Notes: generated from the sequence alone by a model not told the origin. Counted from the first letter of the stretch, positions 7,796 to 13,944 are shown. The stretch: DNA of 14,336 bases from CAYUHJ01 sp964444365 (GCA_964444365.1 CAYUHJ010000162.1:1-14336), one strand, 5' to 3'. Numbers and translations: made by a program.

Positions 7796-7890
7796 GTAGG
7801 GTGGGTCGAGCGCTTCGCGAAGACCCACCGGAGTTCCAGGAAATGCTTGCCTGTTCGGTGGGTCTTCGCGAAGCGCTCGACCCACCCTAC
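7796..7890. repeat. Large inverted repeat, 35-bp perfect arms (REP-like element)
   Basis: The left arm 7796-7830 and right arm 7856-7890 are exact reverse complements around a 25-nt centre. Each arm starts or ends with GTAGGGTGGGTCGAGCG or its complement. Each arm is also partly self-complementary (GGTGGGTC facing GACCCACC around a CTTCGCGAAG palindrome), so arms can fold singly or with each other. It sits between the sigma factor terminator and the stop codon of the convergent PPC gene (9 bp away). No transposase or target-site duplication is seen. It is most simply a repetitive extragenic palindrome or miniature non-coding element that may also act as a bidirectional transcription barrier. 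Confidence 0.85.
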
Positions 7891-7899
7891 AAGACCCGA

Positions 7900-8571
7900 C
7901 TACTTCGTCACCACCAGCCGATACCCGTACTGCCCGCCGCCGAGGTCGTGCGACTCGGACAGGCTCAGGAAATACACCCCGTCGCGCGGGAGCGTCACGC
8001 TCAGCACCGGGTCGGGTTGTCCCTCGGAGTCGTCGCCCGAGTCGACAACGCGGCGGTCCGCGTCGTAGAGCGTCAGCGCCAGATCCGCGGGGGAGCCGAG
8101 TCTCGCGGCCCGTACCTCGATCCGCACCTTTTCGCCGGCTTTTCCGGCGAACTTGAACACGTCCACGTCGTGAACGCGGTGAATGGTGCCGTCCACGGTC
8201 GCGGGGACGGTCAGTTCCTGGGCCGTCGCGAAGCCGTCGTTCGGTTCCTTCTCGGCGGTGCCGCGGGGGTCGATCGTCAGCTTCAACGGCGAACCGGGAC
8301 CGCCGGGGCCGACCAGCGTCACTTCCGCGACGCCGGGCGGAAAGTCCTTCGGCACGTCGAGCTCGACGTCGACCTCGGAGTCGCCGAACTTGTCCGGGGG
8401 AACGTTGTTCGGCGGGGCAGACTTGCGGCCCTTGCCGAGCAGCTTGAAGGGAATCTTCTCCGCGCTGAGCTTCGCGTCCGTCACGGAGTCGAGCTTCTGC
8501 CCGCGGATCGTGACCTTTGCCTTCGTGCCGGGGGCGACGATCAACGGGGTCGGGAAGAACGCTTTGGGCAC
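7900..8571 (-). CDS. PPC-domain protein without a visible signal peptide
   Basis: 223 residues. The first 100 look like an all-beta, Ig/IPT-like module (PLIVAPGTKAKVTIRG, then DVELDVPKDFPPGVAEVTLVGP). Residues 107-222 form a pre-peptidase C-terminal (PPC) domain: AEKEPNDGFATAQEL, DVDVFKFAGKAGEKVRIEV, LTLYDADRRVVDSGDD and DGVYFLSLSESHDLGGGQYGYRLVV. Such domains usually occur in exported planctomycete proteins and aid folding or attachment. The only usable start is GTG 8571, because an in-frame TAG lies 18 nt upstream. AGGAG (8584-8588) precedes it by 12 nt. No hydrophobic signal segment is present, so either the exported N-terminus has been lost or the protein stays inside. The gene begins 30 bp after the DUF1501 stop and is almost certainly in the same operon. 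Confidence 0.82.
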   Translation of the reverse strand: MPKAFFPTPLIVAPGTKAKVTIRGQKLDSVTDAKLSAEKIPFKLLGKGRKSAPPNNVPPDKFGDSEVDVELDVPKDFPPGVAEVTLVGPGGPGSPLKLTIDPRGTAEKEPNDGFATAQELTVPATVDGTIHRVHDVDVFKFAGKAGEKVRIEVRAARLGSPADLALTLYDADRRVVDSGDDSEGQPDPVLSVTLPRDGVYFLSLSESHDLGGGQYGYRLVVTK

Positions 8572-8601
8572 GTCCTTCGGCGGCTCCTAAAAATTGCTTG
8601 C

Positions 8602-9939
8602 TTACGCAAAAATCTCCCGTACCGCCTCGCCCTGGTCGAGGATCTCGATCGGCCGGCCGTCCGGGGTGACGAGTTGCTTCCGGGGGTCGATGCCCATCGC
8701 GTCGAGGACCGTGTAGCACACGTCGGCCGGGGCGACGGGGCGTTGCGTCGGGTAGCCGCCGTGCTTGTCCGTCTTGCCGAGGACGAACCCTTCCTTCACG
8801 CCCGCGCCCCAGAACAGCATCGACGCGGCCTGGCCCCAGTGGTCGCGGCCGGCGTCCTTGTTCACCTTCGGCGACCGGCCGAACTCGCCCATCACGACGA
8901 CGAGCGTGTCCTTGTCCGTGCCGTGTTCCCTCATGTCCGTCAGGAGGGCCGACAGGCCCTGGTCGAGCTCGGGGATCTTCTTGTCGCACCCCTCGAAAAT
9001 CTTGCCGTGGTGGTCCCAGCCGCCGTAGTTGACGGTCACGAACCGGACGCCGCTCTCGACGAGCCGGCGGGCCATCAACGCGCTCTGGCCGAAGGTGGTG
9101 CGGCCGTACCGGTCGCGGAGCTTCGGGTCTTCGGCGTCGATGTCGAACGCCTTGCGGGCCTCGCTGGACAGGATCATCGCCGCGGCGCGGTTGTGGAACT
9201 CGTCGTAGGTCGCGATCTGGTCGTTGCCCTGCACCTTCTTCGCGAGGCCGTCCACCGCCTTGAGCAGGCTTTCGCGGCGTTCGATCCGCTTCGCCGTCAG
9301 CGGTTCCGCCGGGGTCACGTCCTGGACCTTGTAGTTCTTCTCGTTCGGGTCGCCGGCCTTGAAGCTCTCGAACCGGCCGCCGAGGAACGCGGACTTGCCG
9401 AGCTCCCACGTGAACGACGGGTTCCGCGGCACGGCCACGTACGGGGGCAGCGTCGTCGAACTGCTGAACCCGAGTTCGTGGGACACGACCGCGCCGATGG
9501 CGGGGTAGTCGCCGAACGGCGTGCCGAACCGGCCGGACAGGACCCAGTTCGTCGCGGTCTCGTGGTGGTCGTTGTTGTGCGACCCGGACCGCACCAGCGT
9601 GACCTTGTCCATCAGCTTCGCCATCAGCGGCAGCTTTTCCGTCACCTGCAGGCCGGGCACGCTGGTCGGGATGGCCTTGTACTTGCCGCGGATGTCTTCG
9701 GGGGCGTCCGGCTTGGGGTCGAAGGTGTCGTGGTGCGTCATCCCGCCGCCGAGGTAGACGAGGATGACCGACTTCGCCCGCGGCCCCTTACGGGGGGGCG
9801 TGGCGGTCTTCGCCGTCGCCTCCATTTGAAGGAGGGTCGGAAGCGACAGCGCCCCGAGCCCGCCGATGCGGAGGAAGTCGCGGCGGGTGGCCCCGTCGCA
9901 CCGGCGCGCGGACGCCCGGCTGAGGGAAACGTCGAGCAT
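8602..9939 (-). CDS. Tat-exported DUF1501 protein
   Basis: A 445-residue DUF1501 family protein, a group related to the sulfatase/alkaline phosphatase fold and greatly expanded in planctomycetes. No enzymatic substrate is established. The N-terminus has a twin-arginine signal, TRRDFLRIGGLGALSLP (residues 18-34). It is followed by the typical landmarks ILVYLGGGMTHHDTFDPKPD, GSHNNDHHETATNW, VNYGGWDHH, VVVMGEFGRSP, GRDHWG and the tail GEAVREIFA. The conserved Asp and His residues of the fold are present, so it appears intact. I start it at ATG 9939, which puts the RR pair near residue 19; an in-frame start at 9990 would add 17 residues before the Tat signal. No clear Shine-Dalgarno sequence is seen. 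The PPC gene follows in the same operon. The family's paired export suggests a job in the periplasm or cell envelope. Confidence 0.95.
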   Translation of the reverse strand: MLDVSLSRASARRCDGATRRDFLRIGGLGALSLPTLLQMEATAKTATPPRKGPRAKSVILVYLGGGMTHHDTFDPKPDAPEDIRGKYKAIPTSVPGLQVTEKLPLMAKLMDKVTLVRSGSHNNDHHETATNWVLSGRFGTPFGDYPAIGAVVSHELGFSSSTTLPPYVAVPRNPSFTWELGKSAFLGGRFESFKAGDPNEKNYKVQDVTPAEPLTAKRIERRESLLKAVDGLAKKVQGNDQIATYDEFHNRAAAMILSSEARKAFDIDAEDPKLRDRYGRTTFGQSALMARRLVESGVRFVTVNYGGWDHHGKIFEGCDKKIPELDQGLSALLTDMREHGTDKDTLVVVMGEFGRSPKVNKDAGRDHWGQAASMLFWGAGVKEGFVLGKTDKHGGYPTQRPVAPADVCYTVLDAMGIDPRKQLVTPDGRPIEILDQGEAVREIFA

Positions 9940-10009
9940 GATCGGCCCCAGAAAGGGAGGGCGTGGCAGGTGCCCGTATTCTGCCAGCAAGTCGGGGGCC
10001 GGTCAACGA

Positions 10010-10037
10010 GAAACCCCGGCCGACTGGCCGGGGTTTC
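10010..10037 (-). terminator. Terminator hairpin after the DUF5684-like gene
   Basis: GAAACCCCGGCC (10010-10021) and GGCCGGGGTTTC (10026-10037) form a perfect 12-bp stem with a 4-nt loop. It lies 23 bp past the stop codon of the small membrane protein gene on the minus strand and upstream of the DUF1501 start, so it separates the two units. The T-run on the minus strand is weak (TTTCTCGTT). Confidence 0.75.
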
Positions 10038-10060
10038 GGGGTGGGGTGCGGGGTGCGTGC

Positions 10061-10492
10061 TTACTCGTCGTCGTACTCGTCCCGCCGCCGGGACCGACCC
10101 GAGCCACCGCCGCCGCCACCGCTGGCACCGGGGCTGTTGTCGTAGACGGCGTCCTTGCTGAAGCCGAGCAGCGGGAAGAAGATAAACGGGAGGAAGAAGA
10201 GGCCGATCCCGAATCCTTGTTCCTTCCCGAACCGCTTCGCGATCTCCATGCAGACGACGAAGTGAGCGTAAATCCCCGCTATCGGCACAAATAGCAAGAC
10301 AAACATTATCATTTCTTGCTTCGCGATTTCGATCGTCATGACGTAGGCGTTGTACACCGGAACGAGGGACTCCCAGCCCGGCCGTCCGGCCTTCTCGAAG
10401 ACCTTCCACATGCCCACGATCATGGGGGCGAGGATGAGGAGTGGGCACAAACAGGAACACAGCAGACTGAATAAACTGGCCAGATTGTCCAT
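10061..10492 (-). CDS. Small multi-pass membrane protein, DUF5684-like
   Basis: A 143-residue integral membrane protein. Hydrophobic segments lie at about 3-28, 61-84 and 94-111. Between the first two is the stretch WKVFEKAGRPGWESLVPVYN (29-48), the hallmark of the DUF5684 family, which has no defined function. The C-terminus is a hydrophilic tail with a run of six glycines (125-130) followed by mixed Arg/Asp/Glu, probably cytoplasmic and disordered. ATG 10492 is chosen because AAGGGG (complement of 10500-10505) lies 7 nt upstream; the in-frame extension to 10531 is basic and has no motif. The gene is divergent from the SIR2-type gene and closed by its own hairpin terminator, so it is probably monocistronic. 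Confidence 0.78.
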   Translation of the reverse strand: MDNLASLFSLLCSCLCPLLILAPMIVGMWKVFEKAGRPGWESLVPVYNAYVMTIEIAKQEMIMFVLLFVPIAGIYAHFVVCMEIAKRFGKEQGFGIGLFFLPFIFFPLLGFSKDAVYDNSPGASGGGGGGSGRSRRRDEYDDE

Positions 10493-10832
10493 TCGACGAC
10501 CCCTTCGTGTGAAGTGCGGCGTTTCAAGCAACGGTATGACGGCGACTGCGGACGTAGGATAGGTTCTAAACTGCGCTCAGGCCAGCAATGTTGCGCATTT
10601 CCTCGCCCGAATTTCCGCGCGGGCGCGATACCGTCACCCCAATGGTGTGTCTGGCGATGAAGTGACGGACGAATCGATGAGGGAGGCGCGACAGCGCTGC
10701 GAGTCTTCGACACGGTCGAATCGTTCCGTATCGACGAGCCCGTTCCCGCACCGCTGCGTCCCCTCGAACCGGACGGGGTCGTGCGGCTCAGCTTGAAACC
10801 GCCGCAGGTGTCGCACGCCACGGGAGATCGAC
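10493..10832. other. Divergent spacer with a possible coding remnant
   Basis: This 340-bp spacer between the membrane protein and the SIR2-type gene is locally less GC-rich than its surroundings. No clear promoter is visible. From about 10664 a plus-strand frame reads protein-like (LRVFDTVESFRIDEPVPAPL at 10698-10757, then RPLEPDGVVRLSLKPPQ) with GC-rich third positions, but it has no start codon and runs on into the SIR2 gene in another frame. It could be the tail of a decayed gene; I do not recognise the family. GGGAG at 10822-10826 is the ribosome binding site of the SIR2-type gene. Confidence 0.35.
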
Positions 10833-12375
10833 ATGGCAGGGCACGTCTTCATCGTCCGCGGCGACCTCCGCACCCTTGCCTGCGACGCCCGGCTGATTCC
10901 GGTGAGCCGTCGCGGTCGGCCGGGCGACGAGTGGTTTCACGACTGGCACGACGGACCTCGCCAGGGTGCGCGGTTCGAGGACGGCGGCCCCCGCGTCCAG
11001 TTACTTCACGAGGCGGCACCGGCGCGGCCGGCGTTGTGGCTGTGTCAGGTAGGCAGTTGGGGCAAGCCGGTCTCGTGGTTCGTCGACGGGGCGGCCGAGT
11101 TTCTCGACGCGGCCGCGGCGGAAATGGCCGCGTCCGGTCGGCCGCCGTTGTTCGGGCGTGCCCGCCACCTGCTCGCGTTGCCCGTGGTCGGAACGGGGAA
11201 GGGCGGGGCGGCGGCCCGGGCGGGTGAAGTCGTCCAGGACTTGTTGCCGCGGCTGACGGCGTTCGCCGAACGGCCACGGCCCGACGGCCGGGCGTTCGAC
11301 GTCGCGCTCGTCTGCTTCGACGCCCCGACTCACGCGGCCGCCCAGGCCGAGCGGGCTCGGCGATCGGGCGGATCGTCCGCCCTGCCCCCCGCACTCCGGG
11401 CGGAGGCGCAGCGGCTCGCCGACCTCGCCACCCGCGGGGAGCTGGCCTTGTTTCTCGGGGCCGGCGTCAGCATGGCGGCCGGGCTCCCCGGTTGGGGCGG
11501 ACTGATCCGCGCCCTCGCCGGCCGTGCCGGCATGTCGGCGGAAGAGCAGGCCGCGCTGGCCGAGTTTGTTGGCCCCGCACGGCCACTACGCCCTGGCTCA
11601 CGCGCTGCTGGCGGCGCTTCCCGTGCGCGAGACCATCACGACCAACTACGACCAGCTCTTCGAGAAGGCGTGGCGGCAGCCCGATACGGGGGAAGTGTCC
11701 ATCCTGCCCGGCGCGATCCGCCCCGACGCCCGGCGGTGGCTGTTGAAGATGCACGGCTGCCTGTCCTCCCCGGACCGCGTCGTCCTGACCCGCACGAGCT
11801 ACACCCGCTACGACGAACAGCTCCCCGCGCTCTCCGGGATGGTGCAAACCTTCCTGGTCACCCGGCACGTGCTGTTCGTCGGGTTCTCGCTGACGGACGA
11901 CAACTTCCACCGGATCGTCGACGCCGTTCGCCGCATCCGCGGGAGCGACCGACGGGCCAGCCACTTCGGAACGGCCCTGTCGCTGGGCGGCGGCGGGCTC
12001 TCCGAAATCCTCTGGGACGCCGACATCCGCCGCGTCCGGATGACGGAGGTCACGGAGTCCGCTGCGGGATTCTCGGCTGGCGAGGCGGCTCGCACCTTGG
12101 ACATCTTTCTCGACGACCTGGTGTCCCGCACGCGGACGGCCGCTCACCTGCTGGTCGGGGCGCGGTTCGACCCCCTGCTGACGGCGGGCGAGCGCCGGCT
12201 CCGCGATGCGTTCGACCAGTTTCTCGCGGACGTCACCGGCGAACACGCGGACGCCATTCGTCAAACAGTCGCGTGGCCGGAGGTCGAACGACTCCTTCGC
12301 GGCCTCGGTTTCGATCCGGACCGCGGTCCAGACGGCGGACTCCGGGGACGCCCCCCATCCGAGCCGGATGCGTGA
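10833..12375 (+). pseudogene. Macro-like plus SIR2-type protein, split by a frameshift
   Basis: Two frames together make one protein. The first (from ATG 10833, with GGGAG 6 nt upstream) gives about 245 residues. Its first 175 resemble a macro domain (FIVRGDLRTLACDA, LPVVGTGKGG, DVALVCFDAPTH), a fold that binds ADP-ribose. Next comes the SIR2 NAD-binding start ALFLGAGVSMAAGLPGWGGL (203-222; GAGVS 209-213). Near 11562-11575 the reading moves to the +1 frame, which continues to TGA 12373-12375 with the matching second half: ITTNYDQLFEKAW, LLKMHGCL and VLFVGFSLTDDNF, the SIR2 NAD-pocket and catalytic-His motifs. The stretch between the GAGVS and TTNYD motifs is about 60 residues, shorter than I expect for these proteins, so roughly 25-30 codons may be missing as well. 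It may be a true pseudogene or an assembly error in a draft scaffold. Intact relatives include NAD-consuming phage-defence effectors. Confidence 0.8.
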
Positions 12376-12539
12376 AGGCCCCCCGTGGATTCGGAACCTA
12401 CTCATCCGGGGTCGTGGCTTCTCCCCTTCGCGCGAGTGTCTATCGTGCCGCGCCGCAGTCAACCGAGAGTGAGTCTCTGCGTCGCTCTGCTCCTGGAAGG
12501 CAGGGCGACGCACTGTTTCAAACTCGGCCGATTTAGTAG

Positions 12540-12560
12540 GTCACTCGCTCCGCGAGTGAC
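12540..12560. repeat. 9-bp perfect inverted repeat
   Basis: GTCACTCGC (12540-12548) and GCGAGTGAC (12552-12560) flank a 3-nt centre (TCC). Its core resembles the palindrome at 12614-12626 and, more loosely, the one at 919-937, which suggests a small family of genomic palindromes. Confidence 0.7.
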
Positions 12561-12656
12561 TGCGCTTCCGCCTTCGAAACCCGGTGAATTCTTCTCGGAA
12601 CATGATCCCGTAACTCGCGCAGCGAGCTGCCCACCTTACCGCGCTTCGTCGCCCTG

Positions 12657-12696
12657 CCCGGGGAAGCCCGGGGAAGCCCGGGGAAGCCCGGGGAAG
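12657..12696 (+). repeat. Four exact tandem copies of a 10-bp unit
   Basis: CCCGGGGAAG is repeated four times without a mismatch at 12657, 12667, 12677 and 12687. The array ends 9 bp before the -35 box of the tRNA promoter. The unit length is near one DNA helical turn. Copy number may vary between strains or be mis-assembled. Confidence 0.9.
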
Positions 12697-12705
12697 GAGT
12701 TGCCG

Positions 12706-12735
12706 TTGACAGCAGTGCCGGTCCAGAGCTATATC
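12706..12735 (+). promoter_or_regulatory. Predicted promoter of tRNA-Pro
   Basis: A perfect TTGACA (12706-12711) is followed after 18 bp by TATATC (12730-12735, four of six consensus bases). A start near 12742 would give a leader of only a few nucleotides before the tRNA at 12745. Confidence 0.75.
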
Positions 12736-12744
12736 TACACACCA

Positions 12745-12818
12745 CGGGCTGTAGCTCAGCTTGGTAGAGCGCTTGGTTCGGGACCAAGAGGTCGCAGGTT
12801 CGAATCCTGTCAGCCCGA
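12745..12818 (+). tRNA. tRNA-Pro, anticodon CGG
   Basis: The cloverleaf folds fully. The acceptor CGGGCTG pairs perfectly with CAGCCCG and the discriminator is A73. The D-arm is GCTC/GAGC. The anticodon stem is CTTGG/CCAAG with loop TTCGGGA, giving anticodon CGG at 12779-12781 for codon CCG. The T-arm is GCAGG-TTCGAAT-CCTGT with one G-U pair. C1-G72 with A73 fits bacterial tRNA-Pro. CCA is not encoded. It is followed at once by an integrase gene, so its 3' half is the likely attachment site of an integrated element. Confidence 0.97.
12794..12818 (+). other. Candidate attachment site (attL) in the tRNA 3' end
   Basis: Inferred from context: tyrosine recombinases next to a tRNA usually recombine in its T-arm and acceptor 3' half, here GCAGGTTCGAATCC and onward. 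A second copy of this stretch should mark the far end of the element, outside the window. Downstream, GGGCACTA occurs twice, 13 bp apart (12837-12844 and 12850-12857), and could be integrase arm-type sites. Confidence 0.35.
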
Positions 12819-12876
12819 CTAGGTTTACGACGATTGGGGCACTAAAGTAGGGCACTAGACGAAGCAAGTCACGCGG

Positions 12877-12941
12877 CCGGCGGCAACCGGCAGCGTGACG
12901 GCGGCAATCTCTCGCGGGACCACCTCGGTCCACCCCGCGAG
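12877..12941 (+). promoter_or_regulatory. Hairpin and repeat leader covering the integrase ribosome binding site
   Basis: CTCGCGGG (12911-12918) and CCCGCGAG (12934-12941) are exact reverse complements 15 nt apart. The right arm overlaps the first two bases of the integrase Shine-Dalgarno AGGAG (12940-12944). Folding could limit translation, or the palindrome could be an operator. The leader also contains CCGGCGGCAACCGG (12877-12890). Both this and the 20-bp stretch at 12911-12930 recur after the integrase. Confidence 0.45.
12911..12930 (+). repeat. 20-bp direct repeat, upstream copy
   Basis: This stretch (begins CTCGCGGGACC, ends CCTCGGTC) is identical to 13919-13938. The two copies bracket the integrase gene about 1 kb apart. 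The match stops exactly at both ends. Confidence 0.9.
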
Positions 12942-12950
12942 GAGAACGCC

Positions 12951-13859
12951 ATGCAGAAGGTCTGGTTCCGCAAGTCCAAGAACGCCTGGTTCGCCACCAT
13001 TCTCGANNNNNNNNNNNNNNNNNNNNNNNNNNNNNNNNNNNNNNNNNNNNNNNNNNNNNNNNNNNNNNNNNNNNNNNNNNNNNNNNNNNNNNNNNNNNNN
13101 NNNNNNCTCCGCGTCACCCGGCTCCGCAAGAAGCACGTCCGGGCGTGGGTCCGGGACAAGGGGTACAACCCGACGTCGGCCAACAAGGCCATCGGGGTGC
13201 TGAAGCGGGCGTTCAACTGGGCGGTCGAGGAAGAGCACCTGCCCCGCAACCCGATCGCCCACGTGAAAAAGCCGAAGCCGCTCTCCCGCAGCCGGGTGGT
13301 CACGCCCGAGGAGCGGGAGCTGATCCTGGGTGCGATCAAGGACGCCGCCTTCCGCCGGTTCGTCCTGGCCATGACCCTGACCGGGTGCCGCCCCGGGGAG
13401 GTCGCCCGCGTCACCGCCGCCGACTGCGACCTGGCGACCGGCGTGTGGGTCTTCGCCAAGCACAAGACGGTGAAGAAGACCGGCCGGCCGCGGGTCGTCT
13501 ACCTGCCGCCCGCCGCGGTCGAACTCGCCCGCGAGCTCGTCGCGTCCCGGCCGGACGGGCCGCTGTTCCTGAACAGCCGCGGCCGGCCGTGGACCCGGAA
13601 CGCGGTCCGCATCCGGTTCCGCAACCTGCGGAAGAAGTTCCCCGCCCTGAAGGGGGTGATCGCCTACGCCTACCGGCACTCGTTCGCCACCACCGCCCTG
13701 GAGAACGGGGTCGGGATCGCCCAGGTGGCGGAGATGCTCGGCCACCGCTCGACGGACATGGTGATGCGGGTGTACGGCCACCTCGGGCAGCGGGTGGAGC
13801 ACATGCGCGAGCAGGCGGCGAAGGCGGCCGGGGTGGCGGCCACCCCTCCAGTTCGTTGA
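12951..13859 (+). CDS. Tyrosine recombinase/integrase, interrupted by an assembly gap
   Basis: A tyrosine site-specific recombinase that should integrate or excise the element at the adjacent tRNA-Pro. The start ATG 12951 has AGGAG 6 nt upstream. The N-terminus (QKVWFRKSKNAWF) is followed by 100 N. After the gap comes the core-binding domain (HVRAWVRDKGYNPTSANKAI, then LKRAFNWAV). The catalytic domain has TGCRPGEV (first Arg, codon 13389-13391), the Lys region KHKTVKKTGRPR, the box YAYRHSFAT, LGHRSTDMVMRVYGHL and the nucleophile Tyr of VYGHL. The first position of the usual HxxR box is Tyr, a variant also seen in active integrases. The gap holds a placeholder number of bases, and I expect more than 33 residues to be missing, so the true length is probably larger than the nominal 302. 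The gene faces the HTH pair. Confidence 0.92.
   Translation: MQKVWFRKSKNAWFATILXXXXXXXXXXXXXXXXXXXXXXXXXXXXXXXXXXLRVTRLRKKHVRAWVRDKGYNPTSANKAIGVLKRAFNWAVEEEHLPRNPIAHVKKPKPLSRSRVVTPEERELILGAIKDAAFRRFVLAMTLTGCRPGEVARVTAADCDLATGVWVFAKHKTVKKTGRPRVVYLPPAAVELARELVASRPDGPLFLNSRGRPWTRNAVRIRFRNLRKKFPALKGVIAYAYRHSFATTALENGVGIAQVAEMLGHRSTDMVMRVYGHLGQRVEHMREQAAKAAGVAATPPVR
13007..13106. other. Assembly gap, 100 N
   Basis: Exactly 100 unknown bases lie inside the integrase gene. This round number is the usual placeholder for a gap of unknown size, so distances and the reading frame across it are not reliable. Confidence 0.98.
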
Positions 13860-13870
13860 CCGGCTGCCCG

Positions 13871-13907
13871 AAAACGAAAAACCCCGCCCGGCGGCAACCG
13901 GGCGGGG
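13871..13907 (-). terminator. Terminator of the HTH gene pair
   Basis: CCCCGCCCG (13882-13890) pairs with CGGGCGGGG (13899-13907). On the minus strand the stem is followed by the T-rich run TTTTTCGTTTT (complement of 13871-13881), a classic intrinsic terminator for the leftward genes. It may also stop integrase transcripts from the other side. Its loop carries the repeated CCGGCGGCAACCGG (13888-13901). Confidence 0.8.
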
Positions 13908-13918
13908 CGCGGCGTTCC

Positions 13919-13938
13919 CTCGCGGGACCACCTCGGTC
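13919..13938 (+). repeat. 20-bp direct repeat, downstream copy
   Basis: Identical to 12911-12930 but lacking the facing CCCGCGAG arm, so no hairpin forms here. It lies 6 bp beyond the stop codon of the leftward HTH gene. Confidence 0.9.
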
Positions 13939-13944
13939 GGGGCG

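Larger units (their letters stand above)
12376..12705. other. Palindrome- and repeat-rich spacer before the tRNA
   Basis: No gene is supported in this stretch. It holds a perfect 9-bp inverted repeat (12540-12560), a second smaller palindrome CTCGC-GCA-GCGAG (12614-12626) and a 4-copy tandem repeat (12657-12696). The reading frames through it have no protein motifs. It looks like non-coding, repeat-accumulating DNA on the chromosomal side of the tRNA insertion site. Confidence 0.6.

Noticed and set aside
7796..7890. Possible insertion sequence with terminal inverted repeats
   Set aside because: Only 25 nt separate the arms, there is no coding sequence between them and no target duplication is seen.
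7283..9409. Minus-strand frame of 708 residues across the sigma factor, PPC and DUF1501 genes
   Set aside because: It runs antisense to one real gene and out of frame in two others, and is made almost only of Arg, Gly, Pro and Asp; no domain is visible.
7801..10161. Plus-strand frame of 786 residues opposite the DUF1501/PPC operon
   Set aside because: A mirror frame of GC-rich coding DNA; the opposite strand carries clear DUF1501 and PPC motifs and a Tat signal.
10833..12536. Reading the SIR2-type gene as one 567-residue protein in a single frame
   Set aside because: After about 11570 that frame turns into Arg/Pro-rich nonsense while the +1 frame carries the TTNYD, KMHG and GFSLTDDNF motifs; a frame break explains both.
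12657..12696. Possible CRISPR-like array
   Set aside because: The 10-bp units are directly adjacent with no spacers and no cas genes are nearby; it is a simple tandem repeat.
12385..12822. A plus-strand frame of 145 residues ending with AVAQLGRALGSGPRGRRFES
   Set aside because: Its end is the false translation of the tRNA sense strand, and the rest crosses palindromes and the tandem repeat with no protein motif.
12541..12933. A minus-strand frame of 130 residues containing LTGFEPATSWS and KLSYSPW
   Set aside because: This text is the well-known false translation of the antisense strand of a tRNA gene; the real feature is tRNA-Pro at 12745-12818.
12855..13931. Minus-strand frame of 358 residues opposite the integrase
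   Set aside because: It is antisense to the recombinase catalytic motifs and crosses the N gap; no own motif is visible.
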